Of a DNA stretch of 64,000 nucleotides, positions 53,749 through 62,242 are shown piece after piece. Both the position numbers and the translations under genes were made by a program. This DNA comes from Lachnospiraceae bacterium (GTDB lineage Bacteria; Bacillota; Clostridia; Lachnospirales; Lachnospiraceae), in contig JAETNQ010000007.1 of the NCBI GenBank assembly GCA_021772075.1, forward strand, positions 27,956-91,955. Reading direction: 5' to 3'. The notes under the pieces are model-generated. The model saw only the letters and a program-made list of their open reading frames with translations, did not search any database and had not been told where the DNA came from. Position 1 is the stretch's first letter; every line of letters begins with the position of its first letter.

Positions 53749-54510
53749 ATGGACGAAACGGGCAGAAAGAAGTTGTGGGAGGAATACGCGAAAGCAAAAT
53801 CACCGGATATACGTGAAAAACTGATTATAGAGTATGCCCCGCTGGTAAAGCTGGTTGCAGGAAGGCTCAGCATGTATTTGGGTTATAATGTGGAATATGA
53901 TGATCTGGTAGGTTATGGTATTTTCGGTCTGATCGATGCGATTGATAAATTCGATAGTATGAAAGCAGTCAAATTCGAGACGTATGCAAGTCTGCGGATC
54001 AGAGGCGCTATTTTAGACCAGATCCGTAAAATGGATTGGATTCCAAGGACGATCAGGCAGAGACAGAAGAAAATTGACGCAGCCATCAAAGAAATAGAAG
54101 CGGTTCGGGGAAGAAACGCAACGGATACGGAAATAGCGGAGGCATTGGGAATTTCTGAAGATGAATTTGGGGAATGGCAGTCCCAGATGAAAATTACAAA
54201 TGTAGTGTCTTTGAACGAATTTATGGAGCAGGGAAGCGAAGTCCCTGCAGAGAATAATAAAAACGCTCATTTTGACAGTCCGGAAGAGGTAGTGGAAAAA
54301 GAAGAGCTGAAGAAAATATTAGCGGAGGCGTTGGAACTGCTGACAGAGAAAGAGAGAAGAGTGATTGAGCTGTATTACTACGAAGAGTTGACATTAAAAG
54401 AAATCAGCAGTATTTTGGAGGTGTCCGAGTCGCGGATATCGCAGCTGCATACAAGAGCATTGCAGAAAATGAAGACGAAAATGGGAAATTATATAGGAAT
54501 ATTGTCATAG
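53749..54510 (+). CDS. sigD: Flagellar/chemotaxis sigma factor (sigma-28, SigD/FliA)
   Basis: 253 residues. Region 2: PLVKLVAGRLSMYLGYNVEY and DLVGYGIFGLIDAIDKFD, KFETYASLRIRGAILDQIR; region 3 WIPRTIRQRQKKID; region 4 LTLKEISSILEVSESRISQL. Directs late genes such as flagellin. The target late genes and FlgM are outside the window. Start ATG follows GGTGGC weakly. Confidence 0.96.
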   Translation: MDETGRKKLWEEYAKAKSPDIREKLIIEYAPLVKLVAGRLSMYLGYNVEYDDLVGYGIFGLIDAIDKFDSMKAVKFETYASLRIRGAILDQIRKMDWIPRTIRQRQKKIDAAIKEIEAVRGRNATDTEIAEALGISEDEFGEWQSQMKITNVVSLNEFMEQGSEVPAENNKNAHFDSPEEVVEKEELKKILAEALELLTEKERRVIELYYYEELTLKEISSILEVSESRISQLHTRALQKMKTKMGNYIGILS

Positions 54511-54529
54511 AAGCAGGAGAACAGAGAAC

Positions 54530-56113
54530 ATGAATGGATATTTTCAATTAGTATGCGGTAATAATCAAACTTATTTGCACGTGTTTCCGCCTACGGACGG
54601 CGGTATGACAGTTGCAACAAGTGAAATCGGGGAATATTTGGGCAATAAGGGTATTTCTTATGACAGTTCTGCTATTTCTGAGATCGCGGGGATGAGCGGG
54701 AAATTCGAGGTCCTTATTAATCATATTACCTGCGATGAAGTGCGGGAAGGCTATAAGCTGATAATCAGCCCGGATAAAATGAATGCGGTGGTTCGCTTTT
54801 ATCCGCCATCCTTAAAGGGCGGGGAATTGAGCAAGCAGGAGTTTATTGCCGACCTTAGCTTTAAAGGCATTGAATTTGGCATCCAGGAAGAGGAGATCGA
54901 CCGTTTTTTCAATAATAAGAGATATTGCGAAGATTACATTGTAGCCGTTGGCCAGCAGCCGAGACACGGATCCGATGCGTATATTGAATATTATTTTAAT
55001 ACGGACTTGAGCGCGCGCCCTACTTTAAAGGAAGATGGAAGCGTGGACTTTTTTCATTTGAATACGATAAGCCACTGCCATGAAGGGGATGTTCTCGCCA
55101 AGCTGTTCCCTGAGGATCCCGGTGACGTGGGCTATAATATTATGGGGGAGAAAATCAAGCCCAGGGAGGTAAAGAAGAAAAAGCTGAAATTCGGAAGAAA
55201 TATATCGATTTCCGAAGATAAGCTGTCTATGATATCGGATGTGGACGGCCATGTCACTTTAGTGGATGACAAAGTATTTGTTTCTGATATTTTAACGGTG
55301 GAGAATGTGGACAGCTCTACCGGAAATATAGAATATGACGGGAACGTCCAGGTTAACGGCAATGTATGTGCTAATTTTTCCGTAAAAGCCAAAGGGAACA
55401 TTGAGGTTTCAGGCGTGGTGGAAGGCGCATTGGTAGAAGCCGGCGGCGATATTATTATTGCGAAAGGAATGAACGGCATGGGAAAGGGAATCTTAAACGC
55501 CAAAGGAAACGTGGTGGCAAAATTCCTGGAAAATGCAACGGTTACTGCTTTGGGCTATGTGTCTTCGGAGACTATTCTGCATAGCACGGTTTATGCGGGG
55601 GATGAAGTTACGGTCAGCGGAAAAAGAGGTTTTATCACCGGAGGGCGCGTATGTGCAACGAATTGCATCACGGTAAAAACGCTGGGTTCTTCTATGGGAG
55701 CAGATACAATCGTAGAAGTAGGGGCGGATCCGACGATCAAGGTCCGCATCCAGAATTTGCAATGGGATATTGCCAATGCGACGAGAGTCGTTAAATCCGT
55801 AGTGCCTTTGATCGAAGCTTCCAAGCAGAAACGAGCAAAAGGAATTAAAGTGACGCCGGAGCAGTTACAATATGTAAAATCGCTGGAAGTGCTTAATAAG
55901 GTGAAAGAAAAAGAGATAGAAGCAAAAGCCCAGGAGATGGAACACCTGCAGGAATCGATCGGTGTTTATTCCAATGCAAAGGTTATGGTAACGGATACTG
56001 TATTTCCGGGTACCAAGATCAGCATAGGGGATGTATCTATGGTAGTTCATAGTGAAATGAAATACTGTAAGTTTATTAAATTGGACGGCGATGTCAAGAT
56101 GACGGCGATTTAA
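54530..56113 (+). CDS. FapA family protein (DUF342)
   Basis: 527 residues with the DUF342 layout: variable N-terminal domain, right-handed beta-helix built from V/I-G repeats (NIEYDGNVQVNGNVCANFSV, VKAKGNIEVSGVVEGALVEA and similar), then a coiled coil. Related to FapA proteins linked to polar flagellum control in Vibrio. Position after sigD is common in this group. Molecular function is unknown. SD CAGGAGAAC. Confidence 0.9.
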   Translation: MNGYFQLVCGNNQTYLHVFPPTDGGMTVATSEIGEYLGNKGISYDSSAISEIAGMSGKFEVLINHITCDEVREGYKLIISPDKMNAVVRFYPPSLKGGELSKQEFIADLSFKGIEFGIQEEEIDRFFNNKRYCEDYIVAVGQQPRHGSDAYIEYYFNTDLSARPTLKEDGSVDFFHLNTISHCHEGDVLAKLFPEDPGDVGYNIMGEKIKPREVKKKKLKFGRNISISEDKLSMISDVDGHVTLVDDKVFVSDILTVENVDSSTGNIEYDGNVQVNGNVCANFSVKAKGNIEVSGVVEGALVEAGGDIIIAKGMNGMGKGILNAKGNVVAKFLENATVTALGYVSSETILHSTVYAGDEVTVSGKRGFITGGRVCATNCITVKTLGSSMGADTIVEVGADPTIKVRIQNLQWDIANATRVVKSVVPLIEASKQKRAKGIKVTPEQLQYVKSLEVLNKVKEKEIEAKAQEMEHLQESIGVYSNAKVMVTDTVFPGTKISIGDVSMVVHSEMKYCKFIKLDGDVKMTAI

Positions 56114-56133
56114 GGGTAAGGAGGTTCTAAAAT

Positions 56134-56454
56134 ATGTCGATTAACCGTATTGAGCTGCAGGGTACTATTACGAGAGCGCAGGATTATACGACAATAAAAC
56201 ATAATGAAGATAATAAAGGGATGGTCGATCAGACGAATTTCCAGACCCAGTTCCACAAAGTAGTGGAGGGCAAAGCGACACAGGTTCATCAGGGAGATAA
56301 TACGGAGAACAATAAGAAGAAGTTTGACGCGAAGGAAAAGGGCAATGGGGAATATTCCGGCGATGGAGGAAAAAAGCGCCGGAAGGATCAGGAAAAAGAC
56401 GCGGACGGAAGAGTAATACTGAAGGGCATCGGAAGATTTGATATGAAAATCTAG
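56134..56454 (+). CDS. Hypothetical protein of the fla/che operon
   Basis: 106 residues, very hydrophilic, Lys/Asp/Gly-rich middle that looks disordered, and more ordered ends (INRIELQGTITRAQDY; VILKGIGRFDMKI). SD AAGGAGGTT is strong, so it is translated. I do not know a function. It may be an exported or adaptor peptide; the lack of hydrophobic segments excludes a membrane protein. Confidence 0.75.
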   Translation: MSINRIELQGTITRAQDYTTIKHNEDNKGMVDQTNFQTQFHKVVEGKATQVHQGDNTENNKKKFDAKEKGNGEYSGDGGKKRRKDQEKDADGRVILKGIGRFDMKI

Positions 56455-56467
56455 GAGAATAGAAATT

Positions 56468-57277
56468 ATGGGATTGACAGAAATCGTTCTTATAATAGTT
56501 GGGGTTGTTTTTCTCATTCTCAGTTATGTGCTTCCAATGGGGAAAGGGGAGAACATGGATGAAGCAGGAACGAGGATCGATGAGGGACTTATCCGGAGCC
56601 TGGTAGAAAAAGAGGTCGGGAATGCGAAGAACCATATTAACGATATGGTAGATGAAACCCTTTCGTACTCTATGGAAAAAACTGAGAGGGCAATGGAACG
56701 CCTGACAAATGAGAAAATAATGGCGGTTAATGAGTATTCGGAACAAGTATTGGAAGGCATTAACAAGAATCATCAGGAAGTCATATTTTTATACGATATG
56801 CTGAACGATAAGCATGAGAAGTTTGTCAGAACGGTAGGAGAAGCCGATCGGAAAATGAAGGAGATCCGGCAGGAAGTGCAGGATCTTGAAATAACCGTAA
56901 AGGAGGCCGCAGGCGGCCTGGAAGTGGGGACGGAGCAAAAAGAGGAAGAAGAAACGGGAGAAGGCATCCTTTCAAAACCCGAGAAGGAGGAAAATCGAGA
57001 GGAGGTCTTATTTGTGCCGTTTACGCCTGAAAAAGCAGATGATTCCGGAAAGGTTCTTCAGGGAACCGTTTCCCTTGGGAAAGAGAAGACGGAAACCGGG
57101 ACGGCGGATGTAAAGAAAGAGGAACCTGAGAAGAAAAAAGAGCAGGGACATAACAATAATGAAAGAATATTGCGGCTGCACAAACTGGGAAAATCAAAGA
57201 CTGCAATTGCCAGGGAGCTGGGTTTGGGCGTTGGGGAAGTGAAGCTGGTCATTGACTTATTTGAACAGTCCCAATAG
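56468..57277 (+). CDS. Membrane-anchored protein with C-terminal HTH-like end (DUF6115-like, SwrB-like position)
   Basis: 269 residues. N-terminal TM helix (LTEIVLIIVGVVFLILSYVL), then a long coiled-coil region, an acidic linker, and a conserved-looking end HNNNERILRLHKLGKSKTAI / ARELGLGVGEVKLVIDLFEQ, which is helix-turn-helix-like. The topology and place after the sigma-28 gene match Bacillus SwrB, which helps FliF and FliM assembly. Homology to SwrB is inference from layout. Confidence 0.72.
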   Translation: MGLTEIVLIIVGVVFLILSYVLPMGKGENMDEAGTRIDEGLIRSLVEKEVGNAKNHINDMVDETLSYSMEKTERAMERLTNEKIMAVNEYSEQVLEGINKNHQEVIFLYDMLNDKHEKFVRTVGEADRKMKEIRQEVQDLEITVKEAAGGLEVGTEQKEEEETGEGILSKPEKEENREEVLFVPFTPEKADDSGKVLQGTVSLGKEKTETGTADVKKEEPEKKKEQGHNNNERILRLHKLGKSKTAIARELGLGVGEVKLVIDLFEQSQ

Positions 57278-57311
57278 GCATCCTGAAAAGTATGGGCGGA
57301 TAGGAGCAGTT

Positions 57312-58019
57312 ATGAATTTGAAATATTATTTAAGAGGGCTGGGACTGGGCATCGTTATGACGGCGATCATTATGGGAATAGCGGCGCACGGAAAAGAGAA
57401 AAGCCTTACGGAAGAAGAGATCGTTGAGAGGGCAAAAACGCTGGGAATGATAGAAGAAGAACAGCTGGAGGAATATCTGGAGGAGGCCAGGGCGGAAACG
57501 GAAGAGCGGGTCAGGAAAGAGATTACCCAAGAGTCCGGGGCGGCTTCTGCGCCGGCAGGGGGAAGCGGCCGGCTGGAAACGCCTGGCGGCCAGGAAGGTA
57601 CCGGAGTCCAGGAAACCTCGGATGGCCAGGTGCCGGAGAGCGGACAAGAGAGTGAGGGCGATCAAAGCCGGACAGGGAACCAGGCGGAAGCGGCCGGCGG
57701 AACGGATCCGGTGGAAGATGTCCAGAGAGGGCCGGACGGCAGGACATATCCGGCCGGGGATGATATTGGCATAGCAGGCGATCAGGCAGAGCCGGAGGAG
57801 GATCCGGAGCAGGAGATCGTTTTTACGATAAAGAAAGGGGAGACGCCTTACAGCATAGGAAAACGGTTGGAGGAAGAAGGCCTGTTGCCGGAGGATGCCA
57901 ATTTTGATCGATTCCTAGTAGATAACGGGTATGATATGAAGGTGGTGGCTTCCGAATATCGGATTCCGACAGATGCTGATATGGAAACGATTGCTAAAAT
58001 TATTACGAAGCAAAGATAG
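57312..58019 (+). CDS. Membrane-anchored protein with LysM-like/YceG-N domain
   Basis: 235 residues from ATG 57312 (GGATAGGAGCAG before it); the upstream frame part lacks a good start. N-terminal TM helix (GLGLGIVMTAIIMGIAAHG), Glu-rich helix, a Gly/Gln/Glu/Ser low-complexity linker, and a C-terminal module FTIKKGETPYSIGKRLEEEG like the LysM-like head of MltG/YceG. The catalytic transglycosylase domain of MltG is absent, so a peptidoglycan-binding rather than cutting role is likely. Last gene of the operon; no clear terminator follows. Confidence 0.75.
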   Translation: MNLKYYLRGLGLGIVMTAIIMGIAAHGKEKSLTEEEIVERAKTLGMIEEEQLEEYLEEARAETEERVRKEITQESGAASAPAGGSGRLETPGGQEGTGVQETSDGQVPESGQESEGDQSRTGNQAEAAGGTDPVEDVQRGPDGRTYPAGDDIGIAGDQAEPEEDPEQEIVFTIKKGETPYSIGKRLEEEGLLPEDANFDRFLVDNGYDMKVVASEYRIPTDADMETIAKIITKQR

Positions 58020-58030
58020 ATAATATCTCC

Positions 58031-58059
58031 TTGCAAGCAAAGGGTTATTATGATACAAT
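58031..58059 (+). promoter_or_regulatory. Sigma-A promoter of rpsB-tsf
   Basis: TTGCAA (58031-58036), 17 bases, TACAAT (58054-58059). This gives ribosomal genes a transcript independent of the flagellar operon, with a leader of roughly 155 bases. Confidence 0.8.
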
Positions 58060-58101
58060 GTATCCGTTGTGACTAAAAAACACGTATGTTCATTCAATGT
58101 C

Positions 58102-58145
58102 GGTGCTCTTTAGGCACCTTTTGCCGGAAAACTTGGATGTCCGGC
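58102..58145 (+). promoter_or_regulatory. Structured leader of rpsB
   Basis: GGTGC (58102-58106) pairs with GCACC (58114-58118) and is followed by TTTT, like a weak attenuator; GCCGG (58123-58127) pairs with CCGGC (58141-58145). The two stems in the leader could bind S2 for autogenous control, or act as an attenuator. Not a motif I can name. Confidence 0.45.
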
Positions 58146-58222
58146 AGAAGATACCGGAAACAAAGGGTAGGCAGTGGAGCATAAGGCATACGGAAGCAAA
58201 TGAACCAAATGGAGGTAGAAAC

Positions 58223-58999
58223 ATGAGCGTTATTTCAATGAAACAGTTATTGGAAGCCGGTGTCCACTTTGGACATCAGACAAGAAGATGGAATCCTAAA
58301 ATGGCTCCTTATATCTTTACCGAGAGAAACGGTATCCATATTATCGATTTGCAGAAATCGGTAGGCAAAGTGGACGAGGCATATAAGGCGGTGTTTGATA
58401 TTGCATCCCAAGGCGGTACAATTCTTTTTGTCGGCACGAAAAAACAGGCGCAGGATGCGGTCAGGGCAGAAGCAGAACGTTGCGGCATGTTCTATGTGAA
58501 TGAAAGATGGCTGGGGGGAATGCTGACAAACTTTAAGACGATCCGCAGCAGAATAGAAAGGTTAAAGCAGATCGAGATCATGTCCCAGGACGGAACTTTT
58601 GACGTTCTTCCGAAGAAGGAAGTGATTGCGCTGCGCAAAGAATGGGATAAGCTGGAGAAGAATTTGGGCGGCATTAAAGAAATGACGAGAATTCCTGACG
58701 CTATTTTCGTAGTGGATCCCAAGAAGGAAAGGATTTGCGTGCAGGAAGCCCATACGCTTGGCATTACGCTGATCGGCATCGGGGATACCAATAGTGATCC
58801 GGAAGAACTGGATTATATCATTCCGGGAAATGACGATGCAATCAGGGCGGTAAAATTGATCGTTTCTAAAATGGCCGATGCGGTTATCGAAGCAAATCAG
58901 GGCGAAGAGATGGTGACAGAAGACGTGGCTGCGGAGATGGCGGAAGCGGCTGGGGCATCCGAAGCGACTGATATGGAAGAAATAGCGGCAGCTGAATAA
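58223..58999 (+). CDS. rpsB: Ribosomal protein S2
   Basis: 258 residues from ATG 58223 (GGAGGTAGAAAC before it); the frame is open upstream but without homology. [33 protein letters not shown] and IVVDP-type motifs (IFVVDPKKE) are canonical, with an acidic Ala-rich tail. Follows the fla/che operon as in Bacillus. Confidence 0.98.
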   Translation: MSVISMKQLLEAGVHFGHQTRRWNPKMAPYIFTERNGIHIIDLQKSVGKVDEAYKAVFDIASQGGTILFVGTKKQAQDAVRAEAERCGMFYVNERWLGGMLTNFKTIRSRIERLKQIEIMSQDGTFDVLPKKEVIALRKEWDKLEKNLGGIKEMTRIPDAIFVVDPKKERICVQEAHTLGITLIGIGDTNSDPEELDYIIPGNDDAIRAVKLIVSKMADAVIEANQGEEMVTEDVAAEMAEAAGASEATDMEEIAAAE

Positions 59000-59050
59000 A
59001 TAAATCTGCCTGAAGCCGGGAATACGGCAGGGCAAGAATGGAGGATGAAA

Positions 59051-59983
59051 ATGGCTATTACGGCAGCAATGGTAAAAGAATTAAGAGAAATGACTGGCGC
59101 AGGTATGATGGACTGTAAAAAGGCGCTTACCGAAACCAATGGCGATATGGATGCAGCAGTAGAGTTCCTGAGAAAGAACGGACAGGCAAAAGCGGAGAAG
59201 AAAGCGGGCAGGATTGCAGCAGAAGGCCTTTGCCGCGTGGCAATGGATGGCGATCAGCGCGCAGCGGTTGTAGAAGTAAATTCGGAGACCGATTTCGTAG
59301 CTAAGAATGCGGATTTCCAAAGTTTTGTAGAGGCGGTAGCGGCTCAGGCAGTGAATTCCGATGCGGCAGATATCGATGCTTTTTTGGCAGAAAGCTGGAA
59401 AGAAGACGCTTCGAAGACTGTAAAGGATGCTTTGGTAGAAAAAGTTGCAGTAATTGGTGAAAACCTGAATATCAGAAGATTTGAAAAGGTGGTTGCTTCG
59501 GAAGGCTGTGTAGTATCTTATGTGCATGGCGGCGGAAGAATCGGCGTTATCGTGGAAGCAGCTACGGATGTGGTAAACGATGCGGTGAAAGAGGCGCTTA
59601 CGAATATTGCTATGCAGGTGGCGGCGCTTTCTCCGAAATATGTGTCTACAGCGGATGTTTCCGAAGAATATAAGGCGCATGAGAAAGAAATCCTTATGGC
59701 ACAGATCGCCCAGGATCCCAAGATGGCCGGAAAGCCGGAGAAGGTAATTGAGGGCGCGGTGACAGGCCGTTTGAACAAAGAACTGAAGGAAGTATGCTTA
59801 TTGGAGCAGACTTACGTAAAGGCAGAGGACGGCAAGCAGACGGTTGCACAGTACGTGGCACAGGTAGCGAAAGAAAACGGCGCGGCGCTTTCCATCAAAA
59901 AGTTCGTCCGCTTCGAGACCGGCGAGGGATTGGAGAAGAAGGAAGAGAACTTTGCAGAGGAAGTGGCAAAGCAGATGCGTTAG
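59051..59983 (+). CDS. tsf: Elongation factor Ts
   Basis: Nucleotide exchange factor for EF-Tu. 310 residues from ATG 59051 (GGAGG six bases before; ATG 59045 also in frame). VKELREMTGAGMMDCKKAL, AAVVEVNSETDFVAKN and HGGGRIGVIVE are diagnostic. In most Firmicutes pyrH and frr follow; here a terminator and an AT-rich island do. Confidence 0.98.
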   Translation: MAITAAMVKELREMTGAGMMDCKKALTETNGDMDAAVEFLRKNGQAKAEKKAGRIAAEGLCRVAMDGDQRAAVVEVNSETDFVAKNADFQSFVEAVAAQAVNSDAADIDAFLAESWKEDASKTVKDALVEKVAVIGENLNIRRFEKVVASEGCVVSYVHGGGRIGVIVEAATDVVNDAVKEALTNIAMQVAALSPKYVSTADVSEEYKAHEKEILMAQIAQDPKMAGKPEKVIEGAVTGRLNKELKEVCLLEQTYVKAEDGKQTVAQYVAQVAKENGAALSIKKFVRFETGEGLEKKEENFAEEVAKQMR

Positions 59984-60014
59984 TGAACTTTGCGGCGAAC
60001 TATATAATGACATG

Positions 60015-60054
60015 AAAAGAATCTATGGGTGAATGCTCATAGGTTCTTTTTTAA
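60015..60054 (+). terminator. Rho-independent terminator after tsf
   Basis: AAAAGAATCTATG (60015-60027) pairs with CATAGGTTCTTTT (60038-60050) with one G-T pair and a 10-base loop, followed by more T's. Strong and well placed, about 30 bases behind the stop. Confidence 0.93.
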
Positions 60055-60084
60055 ATTCCTGTATGAAAAAAATTTAAGTTGAAG

Positions 60085-60090
60085 TATAAT
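60085..60090 (+). promoter_or_regulatory. Candidate -10 element of the AT-rich island
   Basis: Perfect TATAAT 35 bases before the first island gene; the 17-base-distant hexamer TATGAA (60062-60067) is a poor -35. In AT-rich sequence this could be chance. Confidence 0.35.
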
Positions 60091-60124
60091 AAAGGTAAAA
60101 TAAAAATTTGAGAAGGTGGATAGA

Positions 60125-61072
60125 GTGAGTTATCTTAGAATGTATAGAGAAAAATTTGTGGAGTCTAATGATTTGGAATACATTTATGCGAATCAATCTT
60201 TAAAATTTGTGGATTATATGGAGCAAATTGGATTGGGAGATAAAATAGTTGAAATTGGAAGTCAACAATTAAAAGATTCAGTTTCATTCTATCATGGAAA
60301 AGGTCTCATTCAAACGGTTAATACGATGAATAACCATTTGAATGCAAAAAAAAAATTTTTTGTTTATCTCTATAAAGAAGGAATTGCTGATAATATTTTT
60401 AATAAAATTGCAGATTATGATGCTTTTAGGGATGAGATAATTACTGAGAACAATTTAAAACCTTCTGGTAATAGAGGATATATTGATGCAGATCAAATAA
60501 AAGAATTATTAGATTATTTTAATAGCTATCCTAAAAAATATAGTAATATGACAATGATAGGGTTCTTTTTTAAGATTACATTATTGGTTCCTGCAAAACG
60601 AAAAGTAATCGCTAATTTGAAAGTGAAAGATTTTTCAGATGATTTTGAACTGCTATATCATAATGGTATTAAAATCAAGTTAACACGAGCGCTTAGCCAA
60701 GATATAAAAAGGGAGTTAGAAAAGATAAGTAAAGAAATTTGTGGGGAGGATTTATTTTTTGAATTGTTTTGTAGTTGTAAATATTCAGAGAATGTGTTTA
60801 ATACACCGTTTTATTATGCACTGAGAGAAACTGGATATGATGTTCCAGAAGATAAAGATACTTTTTCAGTAGAGTGTATTAGAAATACTGGAATAGTGAA
60901 TTTAGCAGTGAATGGTGCAAATCCCTATTTAATTGCACGGTTAACAGGATTAAGTTTGGGAAGTTTGGATGTATTATTGCGTAGATTTGAGGTTAATATT
61001 GATGAACAAAGTAATATTAGCGAAATGATAAATCGGGAAATTAGTAAATTTCAATTCTATCAGGATATATAA
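60125..61072 (+). CDS. Tyrosine-recombinase-like protein lacking the catalytic tyrosine
   Basis: 315 residues from GTG 60125 (AGGTGG five bases before; GTG 60116 is within the SD region). N-terminal SAM-like helical part and a C-terminal section resembling integrase catalytic domains: the first Arg box reads LLVPAKRKVIANLKVKDF (about 153-170) and the second ECIRNTGIVNLAVNGANPYL (250-269) with R253, then LIARLTGLS. The usual His residues are replaced and no Tyr occurs between residues 269 and 311, where the nucleophile should lie (F288 stands near). It is therefore likely a DNA-binding relative rather than an active integrase. Sampled lines are about one third G+C, lower than the core genes. 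Confidence 0.5.
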   Translation: MSYLRMYREKFVESNDLEYIYANQSLKFVDYMEQIGLGDKIVEIGSQQLKDSVSFYHGKGLIQTVNTMNNHLNAKKKFFVYLYKEGIADNIFNKIADYDAFRDEIITENNLKPSGNRGYIDADQIKELLDYFNSYPKKYSNMTMIGFFFKITLLVPAKRKVIANLKVKDFSDDFELLYHNGIKIKLTRALSQDIKRELEKISKEICGEDLFFELFCSCKYSENVFNTPFYYALRETGYDVPEDKDTFSVECIRNTGIVNLAVNGANPYLIARLTGLSLGSLDVLLRRFEVNIDEQSNISEMINREISKFQFYQDI

Positions 61073-61136
61073 TTGGATTTGATATATTCAAGATTTTATA
61101 ATGACATTTTAAAAACAAATGGATTTAGTGATTCTG

Positions 61137-61169
61137 TTAAATTTGTCAGACACTGTCTGACAAATTTAA
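61137..61169. repeat. Perfect 16-bp inverted repeat with one-base centre
   Basis: TTAAATTTGTCAGACA (61137-61152), C, TGTCTGACAAATTTAA (61154-61169): every base of the 16-bp arms pairs. It ends 12 bases before the DUF1016 start, overlapping the place where an operator or leader hairpin would be. It could be a regulator site, a recombinase core site, or an mRNA hairpin blocking the start. Confidence 0.9.
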
Positions 61170-61181
61170 GTGGGGTAATAT

Positions 61182-62195
61182 ATGGACGAAATAAGATTAA
61201 ATACATTATTAGAAGATCTAATTTTAAATATTGAAGAAACGGTAAAAAGATCAAAAGAGAACTTAGCAGGTGTTGTTAATAGCACCATGACAGAAACCTA
61301 TTGGCTGATTGGGAAATATATTGTGGAATCAGAACAGAATGGCAATATTAAAGCGGCTTATGGAAGTAAATTACTTACTACGCTTTCTAAAGAATTGACG
61401 TTGCGTTTAGGTAAAGGATATAGCCGACCTAATCTGAATAATATGAGAAAGTTTTATTTAAAGTATCCGGATTATCATTTAGTATCTGATAAATTGAGTT
61501 GGTCACATATCTGTGAATTGATAAAAATTGATGATGATTTGGAAAGGAGTTTTTACGAAAAAGAAGCGGTTAGTGAAAAGTGGGGTGTTAGGGAACTACA
61601 ACGTCAAATGGATTCTGCGCTTTTTCTTCGGCTGGCAGTAAGTCGTGATAAAGAAGGAATTTTATCATTGGCACAAGAAGGAATAGAAATTCAAACACCC
61701 GAAGATGTTATTAAAAACACTTATACTTTAGAATTTTTAAATATACCGGAATTGAAGCAATATTCGGAAGGCGATTTGGAACAAAGGATTATTGATAATC
61801 TTCAGATATTTTTGTTAGAGCTTGGAAAAGGTTTTACCTTTGTTGGACGACAATATAAAATTACAGTGAATAATATTCATTATCATGTGGATTTAGTATT
61901 TTACCATCGTATTTTAAAATGTTTTGTGCTAATTGATTTAAAGAAAAATTCAGTAAGACATGAAGATATAGGTCAAATGAATATGTATCTAGGGTATTTT
62001 GCAATGGAAGAGAATATGCCAGATGACAATGCGCCTATTGGGATTATTTTAAGTAAAAATAAAGATGAGTTGCTTGTTGAATATGCTACTTATGGGATGG
62101 ATAGTAATCTATTTGTTTCAAAATACGAATTGTATTTACCCAACAGGAAAGAATTAGAGAAGTTAGTTTACAATATTCTGCATGATGATATATAG
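61182..62195 (+). CDS. DUF1016 / YhcG-type PD-(D/E)XK nuclease-like protein
   Basis: 337 residues; weak SD GTGGGG before ATG. N-terminal helical DUF1016 domain (TYWLIGKYIVE, GKGYSRPNLNNMRKFY, LSWSHICELIKI, WGVRELQRQMDSALFLRL) and C-terminal nuclease fold with D237 in YHVDLVFYHR, the D252-L-K254 of VLIDLKK, and Q265 in IGQMNMYLGY. These proteins often occur in defence or restriction-modification islands, but a reaction is not settled. AT-rich like its neighbours. Confidence 0.9.
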   Translation: MDEIRLNTLLEDLILNIEETVKRSKENLAGVVNSTMTETYWLIGKYIVESEQNGNIKAAYGSKLLTTLSKELTLRLGKGYSRPNLNNMRKFYLKYPDYHLVSDKLSWSHICELIKIDDDLERSFYEKEAVSEKWGVRELQRQMDSALFLRLAVSRDKEGILSLAQEGIEIQTPEDVIKNTYTLEFLNIPELKQYSEGDLEQRIIDNLQIFLLELGKGFTFVGRQYKITVNNIHYHVDLVFYHRILKCFVLIDLKKNSVRHEDIGQMNMYLGYFAMEENMPDDNAPIGIILSKNKDELLVEYATYGMDSNLFVSKYELYLPNRKELEKLVYNILHDDI

Positions 62196-62242
62196 GATAT
62201 ACCTAAATAACCATATAATTCAGAAGAAGGAAGCAGGTATAA

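Noticed and set aside
23597..58019. Internal sigma-28 promoters in the operon
   Set aside because: I looked for TAAA and GCCGATAA-like pairs in the gaps and found none convincing.
60125..61072. Active phage integrase with attachment sites
   Set aside because: The catalytic tyrosine is missing and no duplicated att-like sequence was seen at the island edges within the window.
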